Of a stretch of 64,000 nucleotides of DNA, positions 1-10,200 are shown in pieces. The notes under the pieces were generated by a model. It was not told the origin of the DNA, did no database searches, and was given only the letters and a program-made list of their open reading frames with translations. Location: positions 5,639,465 through 5,703,464 of the forward strand of contig NC_048541.1 of the NCBI RefSeq assembly GCF_902806685.2, read 5' to 3'. This DNA is from Maniola hyperantus (lineage: Eukaryota > Arthropoda > Insecta > Lepidoptera > Nymphalidae). Within the stretch, counting starts at the first letter, position 1; every line of letters starts with the position of its first letter. Position numbers and translations under genes: made by a program.

Positions 1-545
1 TACATCAATAAGACAGCAGAAACGCAAGTTGTTTTAGAAAGTCAAGAAATAGAAATCGTTACTCTGAAGGATGAAATATCTAGTTTAAAAGATGCTTTGA
101 GAGCAGTTACAAGTAAAACTGAAAAATTTGTAACATTTGCTTCAGACACTAAGCCTGGGGACGACAGTAGGGCCGAAAATACTTTGGATAGGGAGCTTTT
201 AGATGCCGTTCCTAGAGCCGAGCTAGACTTAGCTCTTTACATGTTGCACCAAAGGGACGTTCGATGCGAGGAATTGACAATGGAGCTCACTCAGCTGCTA
301 GAGGAAAGAGATACACTCCAGTTACGACTGTCGGATAGTTTACGTTCATATGAAGAGTTAAAAACACGTTGTGCCGCGTCCGGATTAGATATATCTGTAA
401 GTTCAAGTCCTGAAGGAACTTCTGATCTGCCCAGCTTCAGCATGGAAAAGGAGGGAAGTCAGTTCGTCGACACACACAGAGGGCATACCTCTCGAAGTAG
501 TAGCATCGGTGATACGAGTGGAGAAAAACCGAAGTTGCAAGCAAA
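1..545 (+). CDS. Coiled-coil gene, antepenultimate exon (5' truncated by window edge)
   Basis: The frame starts at base 1 and stays open for 181 codons plus 2 bases. The exon ends at GCAAA|GTAAGT, with the donor at 546. It carries the main coiled-coil segment and then a Ser-rich stretch (SVSSSPEGTSDLPSFS). The next intron, 546-630, is only 85 bp and ends in the acceptor CGTTTGTAAG. The junction rebuilds a Lys codon. Confidence 0.8.
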
Positions 546-2370
546 GTAAGTTGTATATTTTGTTTTTATGTTGTAGTTTTTGTTTTTAACCAAATAAACA
601 GAAACACTAATATTATTTTTCGTTTGTAAGGCTCACTGAGTTGCGCAGTGTGAGGCACAGCCGCGACGTGCGCCTGCGGCACGACAGCGAGCAGCGCCAG
701 CTCGGCATGCGGCTACTGCAGCGCGATGTGGCCAACCTGCCGCCCGAAGCAGTGGAGCAGCTCGCACAAGCGCACCACACGCTTTGTAAGTCTGATGCTT
801 TGAGGCTCATCGAATGCACCACACGCTTTGTAAGTCTGATACTGAGGCTCACAGAATGCACTACAAACTACACGCTTTGTAAGTCTAATGCTTAGAGGCT
901 CAGCGAGCGCACCACACGCTTTACAAGTCTGGTACTTAGAGACTTACCGAGCGCACCACACGTTTTATACTCACCGAGCTCACCTTACGCTTTGTAAGTC
1001 TGATACTTGGAGGCTCACGGAGCGCAGTACACGCTTTGTAAGCCGTTGTTTTATTAAGACTGAAACCTCCTCTCCTCGTATACTTGTATTGTGTCATGCG
1101 TCTTTTTTTACGAATAACATTCGTAAATTTTTGTTTTACAGCCATGATTGAACGTTTTTCGGAGTTCTAGCATCTTCCTACTGCTTCCTATAGCTTTACT
1201 TAGAGTGACTGCCATATGACCTCCTTAACCAGATAAGGATAAATAAGTAGCTCAGATTTAGTATAACATAATATATATTTCGTCTCTAACTACGACCAAT
1301 GGAACTTTAATGTTTTCTCTGAAGCACGATGTAGTAAACTTAAGGTCAATTTCGGACATCTCCTTTCTACAAAGGTTGCCTGGTGGAGATTGCTCTGAGC
1401 AATAAGGCCGCCTTTGCATACAATTGTTTTTAGTTTCTTTGTTTTGTCTTGGTTATTTCATGTTGTGTGCAATAAAGTGTTTCGATCTATCTATCTATCT
1501 ATCTGTCTATCTCATCATCATGAATGTTCACTCTTTATTGTTATCGCCTATTGAAAACTAGACACCTTAATTGAAGCGCCTGTCATTTACGAGAATGTTT
1601 AATTTTTTTAATGAAATTCTTACTTTTGTATCAACAAGTTGAAGTAAAAACTGCATAAATAGTCAACAAAGGTTATGACTAATGTTTTGTTATATTGTTA
1701 CAAATGCTAATTTCTTACCTGAAAAGCTATATTTAAAAAGCGTGTGGTAAATTGTTCGGCGAAATTAATTTATTTACTTTAAAACAGAATTCTTTGTACG
1801 ACACAAAAACTGAAATGTGTTTTCATTTATTTATTTTGTACCAAAACTTAATACTAAAATAAACTAAAAAGGCATGCACAAGGACCTGTACATAGCTTGT
1901 ATCCCGGAGACGGACATTTCTTATCCCGGAAAATCAAAGATTTTCCATAGTATTTTTAAAAACTCTAGATCCACAGAAAGTTGCGAGTATTCATCTAATA
2001 TATTATAAACTAGATGATGCTCACGTTCATCCGCGTACGTTTCAGTTATTTAAATACCGGATAAAATAAATCCGTGAGAACTCTTTGATTTTTCGAGATA
2101 AAAAGTACCCTATAATATGCGACTTCGGGATGCAAGCTATCTCTATACCTTTTGTCAAAATCGGTTAAATGGATCAGCCGGGAAAAGCTAGCAGACAGGC
2201 AGACAATATGTTTAAAATTTATAATATTAGTATGGAAATAGAAATGATTTTTTTAAATATGTATTATAATCCTTCATATTTTATTTACAGCACGAGACAC
2301 CCAAAGCACTCCAACTGTTCTTCTGAACTGGCTTCGTGGGAAGAGCACTCCTAAAGTAGTGCACATGTGA
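1..2370 (+). CDS. 3' end of a large coiled-coil protein gene (lava lamp/golgin-like), three exons, 5' end outside window
   Basis: Three exons join in frame: 1-545, 631-785 and 2291-2370 (TGA at 2368-2370). They encode the last 259 residues. The reading frame is open from base 1, so the gene begins to the left. The protein is hydrophilic and heptad-rich. A charged helix (ELDLALYMLHQRDVRCEELT, residues about 74-93, continuing into LLEERDTLQLRL) is followed by a Ser/Thr-rich linker. A second Arg-rich helix comes next, and then a short conserved-looking tail with LLNWLRGKSTPKVVHM. Phases match at both junctions (AA|G gives Lys, T|CA gives Ser). The style resembles the C-terminal part of insect lava lamp, a Golgi-associated spectrin/dynein-linked golgin, but I identify it from memory of the family only. 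Other giant golgins (TRIP11/GMAP-210-like) remain possible. That it is a real coding gene is much surer than its name. It converges on CycD. Confidence 0.8.
631..785 (+). CDS. Coiled-coil gene, penultimate exon
   Basis: The exon encodes LTELRSVRHSRDVRLRHDSE and then QRQLGMRLLQRDVANLPPEA and onward. It is GC-rich compared with its flanks, as coding exons here are. The first consensus donor, CTTT|GTAAGT, is at 786. This junction is the first copy of a 44-bp tandem array, so further donors at 830, 879, 994 and 1038 could in principle extend the exon. The 879 donor would add exactly 31 codons in frame. The 785 end is preferred because it needs no repeat-derived protein and joins in phase to the terminal exon. 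Confidence 0.72.
771..1050 (+). repeat. 44-bp tandem array duplicating an exon-intron junction
   Basis: Six degenerate copies of a unit of about 44 bp: GCACCACACGCTTT, then GTAAGTCTGATACTTAGAGG, then CTCACCGA. Donor-equivalent positions are 786, 830, 879, 923, 994 and 1038, so spacing is 44, 49, 44, 71 and 44. The unit includes the last coding bases of the penultimate exon and the start of its intron. GTAAG is intact in five copies; the copy at 923 reads ACAAGT. Confidence 0.9.
1365..1512 (+). mobile_element. LINE 3' end with (ATCT)n tail
   Basis: GGTTGCCTGG, the GAGATTGCT...AGCAATAAGG stem and GGCCGCCTTTGCATAC are followed by TGTGTGCAATAAAG and a CTAT/ATCT microsatellite tail. The same 3' UTR signature appears reversed at 41680-41790, where it joins a LINE ORF end. 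The copy is 5' truncated and lies in the last intron of the coiled-coil gene. Confidence 0.7.
2010..2236 (-). mobile_element. Non-autonomous Helitron (Lep1-like)
   Basis: Read on the - strand it starts TCCATACTAATATTATAAAT, ends with a degenerate CGCGGATGAACGTGAGCATC hairpin and CTAG, and is flanked by A and T as Helitron insertions are. The interior carries the usual GATAAAAAGTA and AACTCTTTGATTTT segments. It sits in the last intron of the coiled-coil gene, 54 bp before the terminal exon. Confidence 0.75.
2291..2370 (+). CDS. Coiled-coil gene, terminal exon
   Basis: The acceptor TTATTTACAG ends at 2290. With the split Ser codon, the exon reads RDTQSTPTVLLNWLRGKS and TPKVVHM, then TGA. The short Trp-containing tail looks conserved and ends the protein cleanly. 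A Helitron ends only 54 bp upstream of this exon. The following 3' UTR was not delimited; AATAAA-like signals occur around 3058. Confidence 0.72.
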
Positions 2371-4421
2371 AACACAATTGCCACGCTATTCTAGAGTACA
2401 AGGTGCGTTTAATTCCAGACTGTAGTGCATTTAGTAAAGCCAGCCATACATGGGTGGTATGTAAGTAACGGAGTTTTCTGAAAACCTACTCAGGTGTACA
2501 AAATAATGCTCCGTTTTACCTGCATACGCTACCTTGACACATCACCACGCGACACTTGGCTCAAATGGACAATGTTTGAGAAAAGTTACATTGTTACAAT
2601 TTGTGCACTCAACACAGCTTGCCAGCGAATATCGACTACTTACTAATATGCCAGTATCGAGATAGTGTCTACTTAACTAACAAATCATTAATTTATAAAC
2701 GCAAAATTCATTGTAGATACCAGTGCGTAATCGATAAGCTAAATGTTAAAGTCGACATAATACCTACAGTACAAAATCCGGTCGGAACATAATATTATAA
2801 TATTTCCGTCGATAACACCGATTGGCTTCTTTATGTTTTAAGCCGATTATACCCGGTAATTGCATAATTTTGGGAGAATCCTTAACGTTCATGATATGCA
2901 TTTAGCAAAAAAGTGTTACTGAATAATATTAGTATTTAGTTTTAGAAAATCAAGTTGTATAGCGACGAGTTACACTATTACTGTGGTACTGGCAACGAAA
3001 GTCCGAAACGTTACGATTTTGTTTATTATTCAACGTTATTTTCATTTCTGATAGATAATAATAAAGAATTTTAATCCATCATCTAATTTACAAATTAATT
3101 TATTGATTTAACAAATAGTTGATTCTATACTTTCTTGATATACTCAATATCATGTTGATTTAATAAAAAATATTATGATGAATTTCTATAGTAATCGGCA
3201 CAAAAAGTATGACTGATTTCTATATACTAATCTTATTGTACTTTCACAACTTTTTCATTATCATTAATAATTGTACAATGTACATACATTCAAGATATTC
3301 CAACCTATTACAAATTATACCACCATATGGGCCTGAATCGTCTATTTATTACGAGTTCATTTCGTATTCGAAGAGAATTAATTACCTACCTATTAAAAAC
3401 ATTAATTGATTTAAATGTAAGAGCAATTCGAAACATGTTGACTGTAGTTATAGAGGTTGACTGCAGATTGTGAAGAAAGAGAAATACAAATAACACTATT
3501 ACAATTTTTATTTACTAAATTCACAGTCATTTATGTTTAATTTTATCATCTTATAGTTAATACTATCTGGTGACTTATTTTATTATTTTTATATTTATGT
3601 TCTATATATTCAATCTATTCTGCTATACCTATCAATGTTCATTCATTCGATCCGACCGCAACATTTCTAATGAATCAATTAACATTCGAATAAATAATAG
3701 GTCGTAAAATTTTACATCCGTGGGAACACGTTTTTTATTTATCTATTCTCTATAATTTTACATTGACTATTTATAATTTTAATTGTCTATTTAAATTGAT
3801 AATTTATAAACTATTTCCTTTTATTTTGAATTTCTCTTTATTCGTGGGGACCGAAATTGTAAAATAGTGTATAAAGAAGGCATTACGTGCCTTTTTTTAT
3901 ATATCATTGTTTATAGCTGATGTATTGTACCTCTTGACTGAGAGGTTCGTGGGATAGGCAGCGACATTGAATTTCAATTTCCATTACGTGAAATAGGTAC
4001 CTCACGAGCCGTCTCGGTGAAACGGTATACCTATAGCTGTTAATTGTTATTTAATTTAAATATGTATTTTATGTTATTCCCAACTAGTATACCTGACGGT
4101 AAATTAGTTCAATAATCGATAAATCTACTAATTATTATTATTCGTTGTAAATAATTTAATCAAATGCGATATTTAGCAATTGTTCATATGTATTTATGTC
4201 CTTGTGAAAATGTAAATTTGTTTTCCATTAAATGGTGCCTATTCCATTTTAATATCTGTTTTAATCTTTTCCTGAGCCGATTATTTAATCGTCAAATATT
4301 TTTTATCTGAGGTTTTTCCAGATTTTGGAAGTATAGAAAAACTGTCAAAACGTCAGAATTATTCCTGGCGATTGAAAAATCAATCCTACTTATATGTTTT
4401 AAAATACCGATAGGCAGGTTA
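2371..4421. other. AT-rich 3' intergenic DNA after the coiled-coil gene
   Basis: No ORF with coding character was found. It presumably includes the 3' UTR of the + strand gene. An AATAAA lies in the AT-rich run near 3058. Nothing else was recognisable apart from short AT simple sequence. Confidence 0.6.
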
Positions 4422-4708
4422 AGGCCGATCCACACCTGCGCAAGCACATGAACTGTGCACACAACGCGCACTATAAGAACAGTGTGTGGACGTAGTCACG
4501 ATTGGTTTGCGAAGTTTGCTTGTGTGTCGACTATCGTGCATGTTGTACAAGTCACGGCGTGCAAATGTTTGTGAGTTTTTGGGAGTACATCTGATGATAT
4601 CTGCGTTCGCGACATGCGCGCGCGCGTATACTGACAGTGACGCGTCCCTGGCCGCTCTATGCGCGTTGTGTGCACGGTTCGTGCGCGTACGCAGGTGTGG
4701 ATGTGCCT
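4422..4708. mobile_element. PIF/Harbinger-type MITE with TTA target duplication
   Basis: A 287-bp element with long imperfect terminal inverted repeats. The left end reads AGGCCGATCCACACCTGCGC and the right end, reversed, reads AGGCACATCCACACCTGCGT. Similarity continues inward for about 45 bp to TGTGCACACAACGCGCA. It is flanked by TTA on both sides (4419-4421 and 4709-4711), the target duplication typical of PIF/Harbinger. The ORFs read through it on both strands are by-products of the inverted repeats. Confidence 0.82.
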
Positions 4709-7113
4709 TTAGAGACATGACAGAAGTAAACTATTAAGGTTTGAACCTGATATTTTAAAATAGCTCTTATGAACTCTTAAAAAGGGAAGGGTAGCTGGAG
4801 TAAAAGTCGATATACTTTTATATATTTTTATTATTGCGGTATTGTCTTCAATATCTACATCTTAATTTGCAACGAATATACAATACCGATAGTAACTACT
4901 TAAAAGAGTAATAATCACGTCGTATAAAATCAAAATTACGCAACTTTGCATTTTATGAATTAGAATTTTAGTTTCCTATATCAATACTTATAATAAAACT
5001 GTATAAATAATAATTATCGTCTCTGCGATAAACTAAAAAAAAAAGATCACTTCGCATGAGAGTACTAAGCTCTCTAAATTATTTACACTGGTGGATATTA
5101 TACCTGCATACATTATTAATACTCTAATTGCATAACAATATTTCTTAACCTATAAAAAGCCATTCGAAGCCAAAATAAGCATTAAATATACTATTTTTAA
5201 TGCGTATATTTTCCCACAAAAATGTATACAGTTAAACATAGTGTCTATTACAATAGAGTCGAAATTTGAACACTATACTTATTTAGGTAGTAATGCATAC
5301 CACAACCATACTATAGTAAACATTTGTTCCATGGTCGTAGATTAAATGGAACTTTCCTTTGTGTTATAACATTACCACATATACCTACTTTTATAGTAGG
5401 TAGTGTTACTATGGCACCACATGCTTACAGCATAATAGTTTATATTTACATATCTAGAAAATTATTTAAGTATTACTTATTTACAATGACAATTATAGCT
5501 ACTTTCTAAGTAAAGACAATCTGAAAAAAGTTTTAAGTTGTTATAAACCTATGTGAACATACATATTATATTTTGTCAGCATTCATTTAAGGCTACATTC
5601 GAATTATGCTATATTATAGAAATGGAAGACGCTGGACAATATTACAACATAAAATTATTTTACTTACAATAAATGCAGAGCAAATAGTTATAAACGACTT
5701 ATAAATCTTACATAATAATATATTTTACCTTTAGCTTTAACACTTACTATTTCTATAATATATACTATCTGCGCCATCCTTACTAGCCCTATAATATTAT
5801 CTGTGGAAGATATATCACAATATTATAATGTAGGTAGTTTTAGTCTGTCTGTACCTAGTAACACAAAGTTAAGTACAAATCTATGGAACTAGTCTATTGC
5901 ATTTTTTCATTATCGAATGTTGTAGGAACAATAATATTATATTTACTTTTAAATCTAACTTACCAATGATACAAAAATCACATTTTTTTCTTATTTTTCT
6001 CTACCATTCCAACTACATAGTACCCCTAAGTTAACATATTATGACTGGAAGTGACTATGAATTGAAATTATATCTATTTTCTAACACTATCACATTAAAT
6101 GTTAGGTATACTTACGTGCTTAAATGCTAAAATGATTGTTGGTGCAATATTCATCATAAAGGAACTAAAATAAAATGCTTACGTGTCTCATCGTAAGGAG
6201 AATCTTCAAAAAAACATTTAGCCCTTTGCGTACCCCTACATGTGTAATTAACTCACGTATCTACGTAATACAATAAGTATATAATATATATTTTTAGTTG
6301 TATATCAGAAGAATAGTGCAGATTAATGTTCTTTATTAACTGTATTTTTCTCTGTCAACGATTGATATAGGTACTATACATATATTTTATAGTTTTTACA
6401 AAATAAAAGCGTAGTTTATTGCCTTCCCCCGATATACAGATTTAAAGTTCGTCTGCAACGTAAGTAGATACAATCAGAATAATATTTTATTGATAGACAG
6501 CAATATTTAGTTCATTTGAATTTCTGCTCCGAAAATGTAATAAATTACATAGGTAATAAGTATATGAGTACTTTCTACTGTAAAGCAAAACTAAAACACC
6601 TCTCCTAGGAACATCATGCACTGGAAAACTGTACTTTGGTCCCATGTAAGTAAATTGCTATCCCTAAGAATTTTAAAACCTATTTGTTTTTTAACAGTTG
6701 TATAAAGCAAAACTGAAACTTAAAAATTAAGAGGTAGATTGTAATTTCAAGATATCATCTACAACTGGAAGATATAATGTATTCCTTAATAATTAAACAA
6801 TTTTGTATCCTTCAGTGCAACGCCTCCGTCGTATTATTTGCCAATAAGACTAGAGGCTAAAAAGTAGCACGCAGGGCTTACGATAACAACTCTATGTACA
6901 TGAATCCTTAGACTACACGTGCAGTAAGTAATACCTACGTCAAAACACATGCGATTGTCAGTCTTAATATCAGTCCTCGATCACGGATGCACCGTCTAAC
7001 TTAATCTTCTAGTTTATAGTATTTTCGTACTAACGCACCGCAATTAAAGCAAAGTTCCTTCCTCACTTAGGTCTGTTCATGTTCACGTCACGGGGTAGCA
7101 CGTGGCCGTGACG
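4709..7113. other. AT-rich intergenic DNA, including the probable CycD 3' UTR
   Basis: No coding region was recognised. On the - strand AATAAA signals lie at 6486-6491, 6415-6420 and 6332-6337, about 0.6-0.8 kb after the CycD stop; any of these could end the CycD mRNA. The rest is AT-rich without a repeat I can name. Confidence 0.5.
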
Positions 7114-7296
7114 TTAGAAGTGTACGTCCCTCACATCGGTAGGGGTGGCGGCGTTACTGTGAGCCTTGTCCTGAGTGGGAGGGGGCGTCCACCCCGCCGC
7201 CTCCCTGCCCTGGCCGTTTGGGACGGAGATGCCACGCTCGTCGATCACATTTTGCACCATTTCTTCTATTTGTTCAAGGCATGTTTGGAGACAGTC
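7114..7296 (-). CDS. CycD: CycD exon 5 (residues 248-307 and stop)
   Basis: The acceptor CTTTTACAG is 220 bp downstream of exon 4. The exon reads DCLQTCLEQIEEMVQNVIDE, matching the last helix of D cyclins. A poorly conserved Gly/Pro-rich linker follows, then TPTDVRDVHF and TAA (7116-7114). The Thr-Pro-Thr tail is the conserved phosphodegron that controls turnover and export in vertebrate D cyclins. Confidence 0.95.
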   Translation of the reverse strand, partial: DCLQTCLEQIEEMVQNVIDERGISVPNGQGREAAGWTPPPTQDKAHSNAATPTDVRDVHF

Positions 7297-10200
7297 CTGT
7301 AAAAGATCCTTAATTCAATATACGATGATGTATTTAAAATCGTGGTTCGTACGGGGAAGCAGCGGTTCTCAAATGTTGACAATCATGAATCATTTTAACT
7401 TAAATTTGACTTTCAAAAACTAATATGTAGTCTAGTAGAAGCTCTTTAATGCCTCTCACCTTATACTTAAATGAACTTAATCAGGTACCTACTTGTCTAT
7501 TAAAAAAAATGTTTACCAAGTCTATGCCAGTTAGGTCATGCAGGCGCGGCAGATGTCCGTCGTGCGCCAGCCCCCGCAGAGCAGCGGCGATGCTGCAGGA
7601 AGCCAGTGTGCTCGCCGAGTACAAGGTAAATTCATAATCTGAAACAAATAGAACAAAGTTTAATTACTTGTACAACAACGGAAAAAATATTCCAATATTT
7701 TCCTGAAATAATCTATAACATGCTCAGCAGTAGCATTGCTACACGCACTGCATGTACCTACGATTTAAATAACAAACGAGCGTTTTGCCGTGCGATATCA
7801 GTCCAAAACCGGGTCAGAAACGCTTCAGTTATGTCGCTTGTATTTAGAACGGATGTAAATAAATCTATTCATTTTCCAATTATTTCCAGTGTGAATGCAA
7901 GTAAGGTGCTCTCGTAGCTAAAAGAAAATAATGCATTGGCGCGTAGAGTAGAGGCTACACGCGTATCCGGTAATGAATCGATCCTTTCTCTCTCCCGCAG
8001 GTTGTTGGTCCCTTTCTGGAAAGTGTAGCCTCAAAGGAGCCGGCATCCGCCCTCACGCCCGCATTCCATAACCCGCGCCCGCGCGCCCGTTTTACTGGAA
8101 TATTTCTCACGGACTTGCCTTAGCAAAACCATTATACCTATACAGATGCCCCCTTAAAAAGGCTCGCCGTGGACCGATTTGGGCCTGGACAGCCCGAGTT
8201 GTATTGAACAACTCGTATTTGTACCGTAACATAATTGGCATTAAATTAAACGCGAAGGGAAAATTTTCTGGGAGGAGAGATAATTTGACGGTGCTGCATG
8301 ATGCTGCAGCTTCACTAACCAGTTTATGTGTCAACTCTGCTAAAAATAGTTTTATTTAAAAATTATTACCAGATAAGTAATCTATAGGAATTTAATATTA
8401 AGAAGAAAGATTTGTTTGTTCGTTATCGATAAATTCTGAAACTACTGAACGGATTTTAATAATTCTTTCACCATTAGAAAACTACTTTATGTAACAAAGG
8501 TTAATATTTTTCGGTCTTTGTTAATGCTTTCGGATACTGTTCATTTAACTGAATTGAAACTTTGTACAGTTGTTGTGCGTAGGTACTGGCGTGAAGTTTT
8601 CTGGCTGGGTAACATCAACATACTCGTATCTACACTTGGCGCGTGAATCGATTTGTAATTTGCAATGCATGACAGGCATCAGCTAATAGGATTGGTCTTA
8701 CCAATCCTTAATCTAGATAATAAAAATAAAATTTTGTTTTAGGAAGTTTATAGGTATAGCATTAACCTAAGCAGTTAAATAACTTTATATTAATATAGGT
8801 ACCTACCTACATTTAATTAAGAATCGAGAATACCGACATTTTATCATTTGCTTTGCACCACAATACTTGTTTTATATTTTACCCCGATAACATAGCAGGA
8901 AAATCAGCTATTTGACCTTGTAGGGCAAGTAGGTAGAAGTTAAGTGTTCTAAATCTACACTGTATAGGTACCTAGCATGTAGTTTAGTATCTACTTATAA
9001 GTTATACCTACTAACTTAATTTGCTCAATCATTGGAGATCATATTCTTGATTTAAAATAAATAAATATTATTTTAGGTAAGTAGGTATAGTACGCGACAG
9101 ATCGAGATTGCAATCGGGGAGGGAACGCCCCGCACATCCCGCGCGCTAACCCCGTGCGGGCGAGTTCGGGTGACATGCGGTTGTCTGGGGCGTCCTCCCG
9201 CATCCCCAATTGCTATCTCAACCTGTCGAAGACTATAACATAAAGGTCAATAAAATTATTTTATTGTGCATTTACTTAGGTACCCCTAAAATAATTTTTC
9301 AATAAAATATTTTAATCAATAATTTACAATAATTCGTAATTCATCATATTAGTCTTTTGTACCTGCTATGCAGATTGCAGACCAAATAGGTATTATTATT
9401 TTAGCATCATTTAAAGAGCTTTATTTTGTGTGTCGGCGTACTCGAGATAAAAGGTACGAGAAGGGTAGGAACAAAACGAAAGAGATGAAACAACGAGAGC
9501 GGCCGCTCATTGGAAGCATTTGCATAATCTGATGTTAATCAAACATCGAAGCCCTACCGCTTCGGCCGAGCAGCGGCCGGCGACCGGTCCGGCAACGGCC
9601 GCTGGTATAATGTGGTACCTACACAGAATACCGAGCGAAACAAAGCCGAGAGCCTTTTTGTAGTATTTCTGAAAGGTGGTATAAAAATAGCTGAAAGAAG
9701 TCCTTTTCAGCTTACTTTTACCGAAAAGTCACCCATGGAATGGCCTACCTTAATCCGCTGTCGGAGCGGACTAAGACGTAGACATTTGTACTTAATGTGA
9801 ATAAAGACCGCAAACCGTGGTCATAAGGTACGACGTATGAGCCTATAGGCGATGACATAATCGTCGTATTATCCTTGAACGTGAAGTGTAGGTACCAATA
9901 GACGTGGCCGGTGCGGGCGGGCGCCGTCTATTCGCAAGGTGAACGCTCTGGCGAGGCCGCGCCGGTAGTGGGTACGTAATGCCCACCGGAACAAATAGGT
10001 GTTCTACACTTCTGCCGCACCTACCTTTCTACGTCCCCTGCTCGCTGCACTCTATCCGCTCTAAAAACGCCCGACAAAGATAACATATCTGTCGGTAATT
10101 GACGCCGCCATTCTTTCACTATGCCTGCACGTTCGTATGTGTAAAACATACATAATATAATACGTATAGACAACACATTCCTCAATTTGATTACCTGTAG

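Noticed and set aside
4419..4737. Overlapping ORFs on both strands (99 and 83 codons)
   Set aside because: They coincide with the Harbinger-type MITE, whose GC-rich inverted repeats keep stops rare.
7102..7423. + strand ORFs over CycD exon 5
   Set aside because: They are antisense to the exon encoding the conserved cyclin D tail.
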